A stretch of 64,000 nt of DNA from Myceligenerans crystallogenes (GCF_039529775.1 NZ_BAAANL010000002.1:496001-560000); one strand, 5' to 3'; positions 51,578 through 61,045 are shown, numbered from the stretch's first letter. Numbers and translations: made by a program. The notes: generated from the sequence alone by a model not told the origin.

Positions 51578-51973
51578 TCACTCGGAAGGCTCCAGGAAAG
51601 GTCGCCACCCGACCTCTCGCGCCTCGGTCCACACCTCCTCGAACTCTTCCCGGTCGATCGGATCGAAGGAACCCGGGCGCAGCGCCCTCAGGGCGTCCCG
51701 GTCGGCAACTTCCTGATCGCTCAGGCGAAGTCGCCCTTGATACTCCTTGCCATCCGCCCACTCCATCACCATCCGCCCTGGCTCGCCCGCGAAGATTCCG
51801 ACGATCCGCGACTCCCGCCCGCCGGCCCCGACCTCGACGTAGAACTCCCAGAACGGACCACCTTCATACCTGCCGACCCCATAGGCGTACCAGGGGACCG
51901 GCTCAGGCCCCGGCGCCTCGTCGGACGCTTCCATCTCGTCCCCCCAGTCATCGAACCGAACGATTGACCTCAC
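51578..51973 (-). CDS. Probable immunity protein of the RHS toxin (DUF6881-like)
   Basis: This 131-residue soluble acidic protein has a central FWEFYVEVGAGGRESRIVGIF and C-terminal FDPIDREEFEEVWTEA, which resemble DUF6881, a domain often found next to toxin genes. GTG 51973 begins four bases after the RHS stop; ATG 51934 is an alternative. Position directly after a polymorphic toxin is the classical place for its immunity gene. The family match is from memory of its pattern, and the immunity role is inferred. Confidence 0.65.
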   Translation of the reverse strand: MRSIVRFDDWGDEMEASDEAPGPEPVPWYAYGVGRYEGGPFWEFYVEVGAGGRESRIVGIFAGEPGRMVMEWADGKEYQGRLRLSDQEVADRDALRALRPGSFDPIDREEFEEVWTEAREVGWRPFLEPSE

Positions 51974-51977
51974 GAGG

Positions 51978-54900
51978 CTATCCGACCTGGAAGAGCGTGT
52001 TGATGGCGGTCCTGAACATGGTGACATCCCTCGGGGACGGCTTCCTCGCCTTCCCGACCCCGGTGAACTGCATCCCTGGAATACCGGTGACGATCCCGCC
52101 GCAGTTGTTGCAGATGAGACCACTCGAAGCTATTCCCAGCAGCGTCTCGTCGGCGCCCATGTTTCCGATGAGAACATCCTCCGCGTGGGGACCACCAGGC
52201 ACATTCTCTGCGTACCGCAGTTCGCGCGCCCCCTGCCCGGCATTTGCTCTCGGGTTCCACACGTAGGCCGCGGCCGCCGTCACCCTGGCAGTTCCCCTTC
52301 CGGCCGAGACCGTGTCATAACCCGCCCGCGAAACGAGGAGCAGGTCTCTGACGTCATTCTCGGAGATCTCCTTCCCGCAGTTGTGGACGAGCACGCTGTC
52401 GTCGGCGACCCCGACGAAGTACGTGTGCTCGCTCGCGACCCTGAGGTTGTGCACGACGGCGCGCGTGCGCTCGACCTCGGCCGCCGCGACCTGGACCCAG
52501 GTACCTGCGCTCGTCTTGAGCCAGCTGCCCGAGCGGAGGTCGATCGCGTCGACCCAGGCGTCCTCGGCGGGATCCCAGAACGGATGGCCGTCGGTCGCGA
52601 CCAGCTTCTGCTCGTCGCCGTCGGCATCCTTGACGGTGATGGTGACGAGGGTCTTCTCGCCGCTGCCACGGATGTGGGCGGTCACCAGCTGTGCACCTGT
52701 ACGGGCAGCCGTGACCTCGTCCGCGGTACGGACCTTGTCACCGGGTTCGACGTCCTCGATGGGCTTCGTGGTGCCGTCCGCCATCAGGACGCGCGTCCCG
52801 GCCACGAAACTGTTGGTCTGGCAACCCGGTGACGGGTCCTTCTTCGCCGCGCCGTCGGCCTGACCCGTCGTGCTCGCCTTCTTCTTGGCCACGTCCTGGC
52901 GGGCCTGGCGTTTGGCTGCTTCCGCGAGCTGTTTGGCCTTGGCCTTCGCGGCTTCCTTGGCCTTGGCGGCCTTCGCGGCCGCCTCGCGTGCCGCCTTCGC
53001 AGCGGCTGCCTTGGCCGCCGCTGCCGCGTCCGCCGCCTTCTTGGCGCCCGCGAGGATCTGCTTGGCCCACTTCAGTTCCTCGAAGAACCTGATGACCGCC
53101 TTGCCGGCGTTCCAGACCGCCTCGATGATCTTGGGAGCCTTGAAGATCTTGCCCCAGGGCAGGGCACCGACGATCACCATGGCGCAGGCGCCGATGTCGC
53201 CCTTGAGGCAGTTCAGGACGTCGTTGACCCCGAACACCTCCATGAGGATCTGCCCGCCGGCCTCCAGGACCACGTCCAGCACGGACTTGTTCTGGAGCTG
53301 CTGCGCCTCGGCGACGTCCTCGGCGCTCGGGCCCGGCGGCTGCTCCTGTCCCGGCGCCGTCGGCGTGCCGCCCGGGGCGCCGCCGCCTCCGCCGTTGACC
53401 ATCGCCATCTCGCCCGTCGGGTCCGTGTAGACCAGCGGGTTGTTGGCGGCGTAGACGTACGGGCTCGATCCCGGCGGCTGCGCGCCCAGCGGGTCGACGG
53501 ACGAGAACCGGCCCGTGCCCGGGTCGTAGTTCCGTGCCCGCATGAAGTAGTTGCCCTCACCGGTGCTCGAGTCCTGGTAGGCACCCGTGAAGCGCATCGG
53601 GTTCACCGGCGGTGCCGCGGCGGCCCCGGCGTCGTCGGCGTTCGGCGCCACACCCGGCGACGCACCGGCCGACGGCGCCGCGCCCGGCGTGCCGCTCGGC
53701 GACGCGGTCGGCTCGCCGCCGTCGTCGCCCTCCGCGAGCGCCGCGCCCTCCTGCGCGGTCCCCTCCAGCGTCTCGCCCTCACGGGGCTGGCCGAACGGGT
53801 CGTAGTCGTAGCCCTCCTCGACCTGCCCGCCGGGCGAGAGCATGTTGACGACGCTGCCGAGCCAGTCGTGGGTGTAGGTGTGCGCGCCGGTTGCCTGGTC
53901 GAGCAGGGCGAGCGGCTCGTCCGTCGGGCCGTAGGCGAACGCCTGGCGGCCGAGCACCTGGCCGTTCGCGCCGGTCAGGGTGTCGACGGCGAGGTTCTCG
54001 ATGGTGCCGTTGGTGTCCCACGAGAAGCGCCGGGTCGTCGCGTCCTGGCCGAACCCGGCCTGCGCGGTGAGCCGCATCCGGCCGGCGTCGTACTGGTAGG
54101 TGGTGGTCTGCCCGTCCACGGTGGCGGAGCGCAGGGTGTTGTCGAGGTTGTACGTGAGTCGGTCGTCGCCGGCGCGGATCTGGTTGCCGAGCACGTCGTA
54201 CTCGTAGGTCGTGACGTCGATGCCCGACGACGCCGTCCGGCCGGCCACGCCCTGCGCGTCGGCGGAATCCTTCGCCTCAGCCGTGTCCTTCGTGTCGGGA
54301 GCGTCCTTCTCGTCGCCGGCCCCACGGCCGTCGGCGTCCGCGCCTTCGCCTTCCTCGCGGTCCTCGTCCGGCCCCTCTCCGATCGTGATCTCCTTGACCA
54401 GCTGCGACGCCCGGTCGTACGAGTACCTCGTGAAGTCGTGCCCGGCCTCGCCCGTGCGCTTCTGCGAGGTGCGGTTCCCGAGCAGGTCGTAGTCGTACGC
54501 GATCCGCCCGGCGTCCTCGGACCTCCAGCCGCACTCCTTCGCCCCGTAGCAGGCGTCGGTCACCCGGTTCGCCTCGTCGTACGCGTACGCCACGGACTCC
54601 GTGACCCCGCCACGCGTGGTCAGCACCCGCTCCGGGTTGCCCACCGCGTCGAGGGTCAGCCGGAAGTCCGACACGGGGTCCTGGACGCCGTCCGGCGGTG
54701 CTCCCCCGGTCCATTCCGTGCCGATGCGCGTCAGCCGCCCGGCGTCGTCGTACTCGCGCTCCTCCACGAGGCCCGTCGGCGACGGCAGCGTGGTCGCGGT
54801 CCGCCGCCCGGCGACGTCGTACGCGTAGCGCCACGTCGCGGGCGTCGCGCCCGCGGATCCCCCGGACGCCGTCGTCGAGATCGGGCGCGAGTCCGCGTCG

Positions 54901-57900
54901 TACGTGGACCGGATCTGCGTCCCGTCCGGGTAGGTCCGCCGGGTGATGTTGCCGCGCTGGTCGTAGCCGTAGGTGAACGTCTCGTCCGGCCCGGTGGCCT
55001 CGTCCCGGACCACCTTCGTGATCTGGTCCTCGGCGTCGTACGTCACGTTGCGCACGCCCAGCGGGTCGCCGTACGAGACGGTCCGGTCCTTGGCGTCGTA
55101 GCCGAACGTGTAGCGCGGGCCCTGCGCCCCGACCTGCTGGGCGGTGAGGCGGTTGCGCAGGTCGTACGTGGAGGTGATGGTGCGCGCGGCGCGCTCCGCC
55201 TCGTCGAGGCGCTCGTGCGGCGCGACGGTCAGCGACGCCGTCACGTTGGACTCGGCGTCGTAGGTCACGTGCGTCGTCCGGCCCAGCGGGTCCGTGGACG
55301 TCGTCGGCCGCCCCGCCTCGTCGTAGTCCATGTGCGTGCGGCCGCCCTCGGGGTCCCGCATGCCCGTCATGAGGCCGTCGCGGTCGTACTCCAGCACCGT
55401 GGCGAAGGCCTTCGACCACGCCGGGAGGTCCGGCGCGTCGGGCGCGCGCACGTGGCTGACCTGGTCGTCCTCGCGGTAGTTGACGTGGGTCGTGTTGCCC
55501 TTGGCGTCCGACGTCGCCACGACGCGGTTGGTGGCGTCGTACTCGTAGCGGGTCGTGTTCCCGAGCGGGTCGATCTCGGCGGTGAGGTTGCCCGCGAGGT
55601 CGTACTCGTACCGCGTGGTGAACCGGCCCGGGTCGGCGCCCGCGACGTTGCCGCGCGGCTCGGTGACCGACGCGAGCAGGCCGTCGTCGGTGTACCTCCA
55701 GGTCGTGATGCCGCCGGTGGGCGAGATCTCCTTGATCTTGTTGCCCGCGGCGTCGTACTCGGTGCGGGTGGTCTTGCCGGCGGGGTCGGTGCGCCGGGTC
55801 TGCAGGCCGGTCTTGTCGTACCGCATCGTGGTGGTGCGGCCGCGGGTGTCCGTGGTGGAGGCGACCTGACCCAGGTTGTCGCGCTCGAACGTGGACTGCC
55901 TGTTCAGCTCGTTGACCGTGGCGGTGGTGCGGTCCAGCGCGTCCGACCTGATGTCCCGGTCGACGTACCCCGGGCTGCCCGGGTACGGCATGCGCAGGCG
56001 CACGAGGTTGTCGTTCGCGTCGTAGAAGTAGGTGGTGGTGAAGTCCGCCCGGTTCGCGCCCGGCACGTTGCCCCGCGGCGACGTCACCGTCTTGACCAGG
56101 CCCTTCGCGTCGTACGTGTACGACGTCACCAGGTCGTCGGTGTGCGTCATGTGCACGCGCTCGGCCGCACGGCGGCCGGCGGTCGTGTACTTGTAGGAGA
56201 CCACGCGCGGCCCCTGCGCCACGCGCTCCACCATGCCGTTGTCGTGGTAGGCGTACGACGTCGTGGCACCCTCGGGCGTGATCTCCTTCGCCAGGCGGCC
56301 GACGTCGTCGAACAGCGTGCGCCACGGGTGGTGCTTGCCGGGCTCCTGCACCTCGACCACGCGATCCTGGTCGTCGTAGCGCGTCCAGGTCGTGTAGTCG
56401 CGGCGCTCGTGGGGGTCGGCGACGCCGCGCGGGTCCGTGGCCCAGACCTGGCGGCCGGTCCGGTCGTACCCGACCTCGGTACGGCGGCCCTCCGGCGTGA
56501 CGGCCGCGTGCAGCAGACCGGCGTTCTCGTCGCCCTCGGGGTAGTACTCGTAGCGCGTGATCTTGCCGCGCTGGTCCGTGCTGCTGGTGAGCAGACCGCG
56601 GTCGTCGTAGGCATGGGTGATTTGATGACCCTCGGCGTCGACGCTGCGGACCAGCTCGTTGAACTCGTTGTACGTGTTCTTCCAGACGTTGCCGTTGGCG
56701 TCGGTGTACTCGACCGGGTTGTTCCGGTCGTCGTACTTCGTACGTTCGTCGAAGCCCTGCGGCGCGACGGCGCGCGTCGGGTTGCCCTTCCCGTCGTACC
56801 GGACGGTGTGCTGGTACTGGTTGCCGTTGACCACGAGGTTGCGGTCCAGGCGCCCGTTGTAGCGGTGGTTGTCGGCGTCGCCCGTGCCGCGCTGGGAGTA
56901 GATCAGGACGTTGCCGCGGTAGCCGTCCCATACCTGCACGCCGTCGGCGTCGACGGTGCGCGCCTCCTGCCGGGCCGGGTACCAGTCGAAGGTCATCTCG
57001 GCACCCGCGCCGTCCCTCTGGGAGACCACGCGGTCGTCGTCGCCGTAGGTGTTCCGGAGGGTGACGCGCTTGTCCGGGTCCGTGACGGTGGCGAGCCGCC
57101 CGGCGTCGTCGTACCCGTACCGCCACAGCTCGCCGCGCGCGTCGCGCGCCGTGGTGAGCAGGTCGTTCTCGTACCAGAACTGGACGCGGCGGTGGTCCGG
57201 GAGGGCGATCGTGCGGATCAGGCCGTCCTCGAGGAACACGTTGGCCTCGTGGCCCGAGGCGTCGGTGACGGTGACGCGGTCCTCGTCGTAGGACAGGCGG
57301 ACGCCGTCGTCCCGCGGGCCGAGGATCGCCGTGAGGCGGCCCGACGCCGCGAACCGGTAGCGCACCTGCTGCGGTGTGACGAGGTCCCAGCCGTCACCGG
57401 CCCGGCGCAGTTCGGACCGCACGCCCGGCGGGCGGCGGTAGCCGTCGCCGTCCGGCGTGTAGAGCGCCTCGGCGCCGTCCTCCGCGCGCACGATGACGCC
57501 GTCGTCCGTGCGGGTGACGCTCATGTCGTACGTCCACGCCCAGCCGACGCCGAGCGGGCCGGGGCGGTTGTTCGCCGACGAGTAGGTGCGCACGCTCGCG
57601 AACGGGATGCCGAACGAGGCCATCTGCAGGTCGCGCTCGACCCGCACGAACGAGCCCGTGCCCGTGTTCACGCCGACGCCGCGCTTCGCCTGCGCGACGG
57701 CGGTGGGCGAGAGCGCGTTCTCGCAGCCGCAGCCGGCGGCCTGGTCCTCGGGGATCTCCGGCGGCAGGATCGTGCGGCGCGGGGCTGACGGCGCCGACGG
57801 GTCCGAGACGATCTCGTCGCCGCCCGGGACGACGGCCGCCACGGTGACGAAGTAGCGCTCGCCGCTGGTCAGGTCCCAGCCGGTGTCGCGGCCGAACGAA

Positions 57901-58547
57901 CGGCAGAAGTCGTGCACGCCGCAGGCACGGGGCGACTCCAGGTCCTCGCGGGTCAGGCGGGTGGAGGCCTGCACCTCCTGGGAGTCGCGCTCGTAGAGGC
58001 GCACGACGGCGGCCGTCCAGTCCGGGTTCACGTCGTCGGCGTCGAAGTAGAGGACGACGGACGTGTCGCCGAGGAGGAAGCCGGGGCGCAGGTCGAGGTT
58101 CGTGAAGGAGCCGGGGACGGCGGCGTCGTCGGCTGCTGCCGGGGCCGGACCCGTCGTGGGGGCGATGCCGGCCGGAGCGGCCGGGTCCGCCGGGTCGCCC
58201 GCTTCGGCGGCACGGGTGCTCAGGCGGGTGAGGGTGCGCCACTCGGCGTCGGGCACGGCGACCGGCTCGCCGCCGGCCCTGACGCCCTCCGGTACGACGG
58301 GCGGGCGCGCCTCCTCGTCGACGGCCTCGGCGGAGCGCACGCCGGCCGGCATCGGGCGCTCGACCGGGCCCTGCCCGGCGGCCACCTTCGGCACGGGCGG
58401 CACCGCATCGGCGGGCGCCGGCGGGACCGTGGCGACCAGCAGCGTGGCCGCGAACCCGATCGCCGTGGCGACCCCGATCCACCGGTTGCCGAGACGCTCG
58501 AACATCGAACGGTGCAGGACGAAGTGGTGCGACCTTGCTGCAGTCAT
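51978..58547 (-). CDS. RHS/YD-repeat polymorphic toxin with Hint and C-terminal deaminase-like domain
   Basis: The protein has 2189 residues. Order: N-terminal signal/anchor (about residues 22-46); Ala/Pro-rich linker; a FnIII-like region; many YD repeats (about 420-1650); and the RHS core motif (from 1651, ending DPTGE about 1709). An Ala/Lys coiled coil follows (about 1827-1900), then a Hint pretoxin domain (Cys1909 to HNC, 2057). The last 132 residues hold HAE at 2121-2123 and CNNC at 2146-2149, the zinc-site signature of cytidine-deaminase-fold toxins. The RHS shell would encapsulate the toxin and Hint would release it. Likely role is contact-dependent competition. ATG 58547 follows GGGAG. 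The immunity gene follows after four bases. Confidence 0.88.
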   Translation of the reverse strand: MTAARSHHFVLHRSMFERLGNRWIGVATAIGFAATLLVATVPPAPADAVPPVPKVAAGQGPVERPMPAGVRSAEAVDEEARPPVVPEGVRAGGEPVAVPDAEWRTLTRLSTRAAEAGDPADPAAPAGIAPTTGPAPAAADDAAVPGSFTNLDLRPGFLLGDTSVVLYFDADDVNPDWTAAVVRLYERDSQEVQASTRLTREDLESPRACGVHDFCRSFGRDTGWDLTSGERYFVTVAAVVPGGDEIVSDPSAPSAPRRTILPPEIPEDQAAGCGCENALSPTAVAQAKRGVGVNTGTGSFVRVERDLQMASFGIPFASVRTYSSANNRPGPLGVGWAWTYDMSVTRTDDGVIVRAEDGAEALYTPDGDGYRRPPGVRSELRRAGDGWDLVTPQQVRYRFAASGRLTAILGPRDDGVRLSYDEDRVTVTDASGHEANVFLEDGLIRTIALPDHRRVQFWYENDLLTTARDARGELWRYGYDDAGRLATVTDPDKRVTLRNTYGDDDRVVSQRDGAGAEMTFDWYPARQEARTVDADGVQVWDGYRGNVLIYSQRGTGDADNHRYNGRLDRNLVVNGNQYQHTVRYDGKGNPTRAVAPQGFDERTKYDDRNNPVEYTDANGNVWKNTYNEFNELVRSVDAEGHQITHAYDDRGLLTSSTDQRGKITRYEYYPEGDENAGLLHAAVTPEGRRTEVGYDRTGRQVWATDPRGVADPHERRDYTTWTRYDDQDRVVEVQEPGKHHPWRTLFDDVGRLAKEITPEGATTSYAYHDNGMVERVAQGPRVVSYKYTTAGRRAAERVHMTHTDDLVTSYTYDAKGLVKTVTSPRGNVPGANRADFTTTYFYDANDNLVRLRMPYPGSPGYVDRDIRSDALDRTTATVNELNRQSTFERDNLGQVASTTDTRGRTTTMRYDKTGLQTRRTDPAGKTTRTEYDAAGNKIKEISPTGGITTWRYTDDGLLASVTEPRGNVAGADPGRFTTRYEYDLAGNLTAEIDPLGNTTRYEYDATNRVVATSDAKGNTTHVNYREDDQVSHVRAPDAPDLPAWSKAFATVLEYDRDGLMTGMRDPEGGRTHMDYDEAGRPTTSTDPLGRTTHVTYDAESNVTASLTVAPHERLDEAERAARTITSTYDLRNRLTAQQVGAQGPRYTFGYDAKDRTVSYGDPLGVRNVTYDAEDQITKVVRDEATGPDETFTYGYDQRGNITRRTYPDGTQIRSTYDADSRPISTTASGGSAGATPATWRYAYDVAGRRTATTLPSPTGLVEEREYDDAGRLTRIGTEWTGGAPPDGVQDPVSDFRLTLDAVGNPERVLTTRGGVTESVAYAYDEANRVTDACYGAKECGWRSEDAGRIAYDYDLLGNRTSQKRTGEAGHDFTRYSYDRASQLVKEITIGEGPDEDREEGEGADADGRGAGDEKDAPDTKDTAEAKDSADAQGVAGRTASSGIDVTTYEYDVLGNQIRAGDDRLTYNLDNTLRSATVDGQTTTYQYDAGRMRLTAQAGFGQDATTRRFSWDTNGTIENLAVDTLTGANGQVLGRQAFAYGPTDEPLALLDQATGAHTYTHDWLGSVVNMLSPGGQVEEGYDYDPFGQPREGETLEGTAQEGAALAEGDDGGEPTASPSGTPGAAPSAGASPGVAPNADDAGAAAAPPVNPMRFTGAYQDSSTGEGNYFMRARNYDPGTGRFSSVDPLGAQPPGSSPYVYAANNPLVYTDPTGEMAMVNGGGGGAPGGTPTAPGQEQPPGPSAEDVAEAQQLQNKSVLDVVLEAGGQILMEVFGVNDVLNCLKGDIGACAMVIVGALPWGKIFKAPKIIEAVWNAGKAVIRFFEELKWAKQILAGAKKAADAAAAAKAAAAKAAREAAAKAAKAKEAAKAKAKQLAEAAKRQARQDVAKKKASTTGQADGAAKKDPSPGCQTNSFVAGTRVLMADGTTKPIEDVEPGDKVRTADEVTAARTGAQLVTAHIRGSGEKTLVTITVKDADGDEQKLVATDGHPFWDPAEDAWVDAIDLRSGSWLKTSAGTWVQVAAAEVERTRAVVHNLRVASEHTYFVGVADDSVLVHNCGKEISENDVRDLLLVSRAGYDTVSAGRGTARVTAAAAYVWNPRANAGQGARELRYAENVPGGPHAEDVLIGNMGADETLLGIASSGLICNNCGGIVTGIPGMQFTGVGKARKPSPRDVTMFRTAINTLFQVG

Positions 58548-58731
58548 CGCTGGTCTCCCGTGACCGATGGGCGCTGAGCAGTGCTGGTGCCGCACCCATC
58601 AGATCACGGCCGTACCGGGTGACACAAGGATTTCACCCACAACGTCCGGACCTTTCGGCCAGGAGCGAAGATGCGGGCAGGAATCCGACGTCAGGGCGCC
58701 AGGTGGGCGGCTCGCTTCTCTAGCGAACATA

Positions 58732-58823
58732 CCAAAATTTCTCGGCCCAGTGGGCCAAAATTTCCGCGTCCAGCAGGCCAAAATTTCGGGCCGTGGCGTA
58801 CCAGAATCTCTCGCGCCCCGCGG
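58732..58823. repeat. 23-bp periodic repeat array (four units) upstream of RHS gene
   Basis: CCAAAATTTC occurs at 58732, 58755 and 58778, with a variant CCAGAATCTC at 58801, each exactly 23 bp apart. The unit remainders differ in sequence but not in length. The array lies between the whiA stop (58835) and the RHS start (58547), about 185-275 bp upstream of the RHS ATG. Confidence 0.8.
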
Positions 58824-58834
58824 GCGGGCCCGCG

Positions 58835-59815
58835 TCAGATGTCCAGGAGGTCCGGGCTCAGGCCCGCTTCCGTGTCCGGGATGCCGAGGTCGGCGGCCTT
58901 CTTGTCCGCCGTCGAGAGCAGGCGGCGGATGCGGCCCGCCACCGCGTCCTTCGAGAGCTGCGGGTCGGCGAGGCGGCCCAGTTCCTCCAGGGACGCCTGC
59001 TTGTGCTCCAGGCGCAGCTCCCCCGCCTGACGCAGGTGCTCCGGCACCTCGTCGCCCAGGATCTCGAACGCGCGCTGCACCCGCGCCCCGGCCGCGACGG
59101 CCGCGCGGGCCGAGCGGCGCAGGTTCGCGTCGTCGAAGTTCGCCAGGCGGTTCGCCGTGCCGCGCACCTCGCGGCGCGCACGCCGCTCCTCCCAGATAGT
59201 CAGGGTCTCGGGCGCGCCGATGCGCTGCAGCATCGTGGCGATCGCGTCGCCGTCGCGCACGACGACGCGGTCGACGCCGCGCACCTCCCGCGACTTGGCG
59301 GGGACGCCGAGCCGCCGCGCGGCCCCGACCAGCGCGAGCGCGGCCTCCGGCCCCGGGCTGGTGATCTCCAGCGACATGGACCGGCCGGGCTCGGTGAGCG
59401 ACCCGTGCGCGAGGAACGCGCCCCGCCACACCGACTCGGCCTCCTGCACGCCGGACGAGATCACCTCGGGAGCGAGCCCGCGCACCGGCCGCCCGCGCGC
59501 GTCGAGCAGGCCGGTCTGGCGGGCCAGCGACTCGCCGTCGCGCACCACCCGGACCACGAACCGCGACGACTTGCGGATCCCGCCGGCCTGCACCACGATC
59601 AGCTCGCTGGTGTGCCCGTACAGCTCCTGGATCGCCTGGCGCAGCCGCGTCGCGGCGGACTCGTTGTCGAGCTCCGCCTCGATCACGACGCGGCCCGAGA
59701 TGATGTGCAGCCCCCCGGAGAACCGCAGGGTGGCGGACACCTCGGCCTTACGGCACGACGTCTTCGCGACCCGCACTCGTGCGAGTTCCTCCTTGACCTG
59801 ACCCGTGAGCGCCAT
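58835..59815 (-). CDS. whiA: DNA-binding protein WhiA
   Basis: This 326-residue conserved Gram-positive regulator, required with WhiB for sporulation septation in Streptomyces and kept in non-sporulators, starts at ATG 59815 (MALTGQVKEEL). Features are RKAEVSATLRFSGGL, the degenerate LAGLIDADG-homing-endonuclease-like fold around WRGAFLAHGS, NRLANFDDANLRRS, and the C-terminal helix-turn-helix LADPQLSKDAVAGRIRRLL. An upstream ATG at 59824 is less likely. Neither gap nor rapZ is adjacent, unlike the usual order. Confidence 0.95.
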   Translation of the reverse strand: MALTGQVKEELARVRVAKTSCRKAEVSATLRFSGGLHIISGRVVIEAELDNESAATRLRQAIQELYGHTSELIVVQAGGIRKSSRFVVRVVRDGESLARQTGLLDARGRPVRGLAPEVISSGVQEAESVWRGAFLAHGSLTEPGRSMSLEITSPGPEAALALVGAARRLGVPAKSREVRGVDRVVVRDGDAIATMLQRIGAPETLTIWEERRARREVRGTANRLANFDDANLRRSARAAVAAGARVQRAFEILGDEVPEHLRQAGELRLEHKQASLEELGRLADPQLSKDAVAGRIRRLLSTADKKAADLGIPDTEAGLSPDLLDI

Positions 59816-59890
59816 GGCCGCCATCCTGCCACGTCCGGCCCGACTTGCCGGGGGGAGAATCGCGGAGCACTGTGTGAAATGTCCCGGCGT

Positions 59891-59932
59891 GTTGCCGGAG
59901 CACGTCGTCCGTGTTACCGGAGCACGTCATCA
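59891..59932. repeat. Direct repeat upstream of whiA
   Basis: GTTGCCGGAGCACGTCGTCC (59891-59910) is repeated at 59913-59932 with two changes, a 22-bp period. It lies 75-117 bp upstream of the whiA start and just past the binding-protein gene stop (59971). It is a possible regulatory site. Confidence 0.6.
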
Positions 59933-59970
59933 GGGCCGGGCGCCCGGCCGCACCGGGCGCCCGGCACTCC

Positions 59971-60993
59971 TCACTCCTGGGGCGCCGGCAGCCCCGGCGG
60001 GTTGGTCTCCGACCGCTCGACGGCCTCGCCCTGCAGGCCCCAGCGTTCCAGGACCTTCGCGTACGAGCCGTTCCCGATCGCGTGGTTCAGCGCGGCGGTG
60101 ACCGCGTCGGCCACGCCCGAGCCCTTCTTCGTCGCGACGGCGAGCTGCGCGGTCTCTGGCCAGCCGCCGTTCAGCGTGCCCACCACCTTGAACTCGTCCG
60201 GGGCGACGCGCGCCTGGTAGGCGAGCGACGCGTTCGGCCCCACGTACACGTCCGTGCGGCCCGACTGCAGCGCCAGCAGGACGTCGGAGAGCTGCTGGTA
60301 GTACTCGGGCCCCTCGACCGGGTCCAGACCGTCCTCCTGGTTCAGCCGGTCCCACTCGAGCAGGATCTTCTCCTGGTTGGTGCCCGAGCCCACGCCGACG
60401 GTCAGCCCGGCGATGTCCTCGCGGCCGCCCACCGTCAGGTCCGAGTCCGCCCGCACGAGCCAGCCCAGCTCGTCGTCGCGGTAGGAGGAGAAGTCGATGG
60501 TCTCCTTGCGTTCCTCGGTCACCGTCACGTTGGAGATCACCGCGTCGACCCGGCCGGACTCCAGCGCGAGCGGCCAGTCGTCCCAGGAGACCACCTCGAA
60601 CCGCACCTCCTTGCCGAGCCCGTCCGCCACCAGCTGGGCGATGTCGGTCTCGTTGCCGATCGGCGTCTTCTCGTCGTCGGCCAGGAACACGAGCGGCGGC
60701 GCGCCGGACGCGCTCACGGCGACCACGATCTCGTCCTTGGCCCGCCACTCGCGCGGGAGCAGGCCCACCGCCTCGGCCGACTCGGTCGACCGCGGGCGGT
60801 CCTGCTCGGGGTCGGTGCTCACCTCCAGGCCGGCGGCCGACGGCGCGTTCCCGCCGCCGCCGTCCACCGGGCCGGCGGCCTCGGCCGCCGCGGGGTCCGT
60901 GGTGCTCACCGCGCCGCACGCGGCGAGCAGCGGCAGGGCGAGCAGGGCCGCGACGACGGCGCCGCTCCTGCGGGTCAGACGTGGGGGGTGCAT
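59971..60993 (-). CDS. Polar amino-acid-type ABC transporter substrate-binding lipoprotein
   Basis: This 340-residue SBP_bac_3-type binding protein has a lipobox LLAAC in its signal peptide, so it is probably membrane-anchored. It keeps the domain signatures RVDAVISNVTVTEERKETID and DIAGLTVGVGSGTNQEKIL. A 55-residue Gly/Ala/Glu linker precedes the domain. GAGGAG precedes the ATG. It is the last gene of the transporter operon, 52 bp after the ATPase. The ligand is probably a polar amino acid or related solute. Confidence 0.88.
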   Translation of the reverse strand: MHPPRLTRRSGAVVAALLALPLLAACGAVSTTDPAAAEAAGPVDGGGGNAPSAAGLEVSTDPEQDRPRSTESAEAVGLLPREWRAKDEIVVAVSASGAPPLVFLADDEKTPIGNETDIAQLVADGLGKEVRFEVVSWDDWPLALESGRVDAVISNVTVTEERKETIDFSSYRDDELGWLVRADSDLTVGGREDIAGLTVGVGSGTNQEKILLEWDRLNQEDGLDPVEGPEYYQQLSDVLLALQSGRTDVYVGPNASLAYQARVAPDEFKVVGTLNGGWPETAQLAVATKKGSGVADAVTAALNHAIGNGSYAKVLERWGLQGEAVERSETNPPGLPAPQE

Positions 60994-61045
60994 GGGGTCT
61001 CCTCGGTTTCTCGGTGGCCGGCGGGGCCGTCCGGGCGGGCCGGTC

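Noticed and set aside
53868..57788. Very long open frame on the plus strand, antisense to the RHS gene
   Set aside because: It is rich in Arg/Val/Gly without domain patterns, has no ribosome binding site, and mirrors codon bias of the RHS gene on the other strand.
58732..58823. CRISPR array
   Set aside because: The conserved part is only about 10 bp and spacing is 23 bp, too short for repeat-spacer structure, and no cas genes are present.
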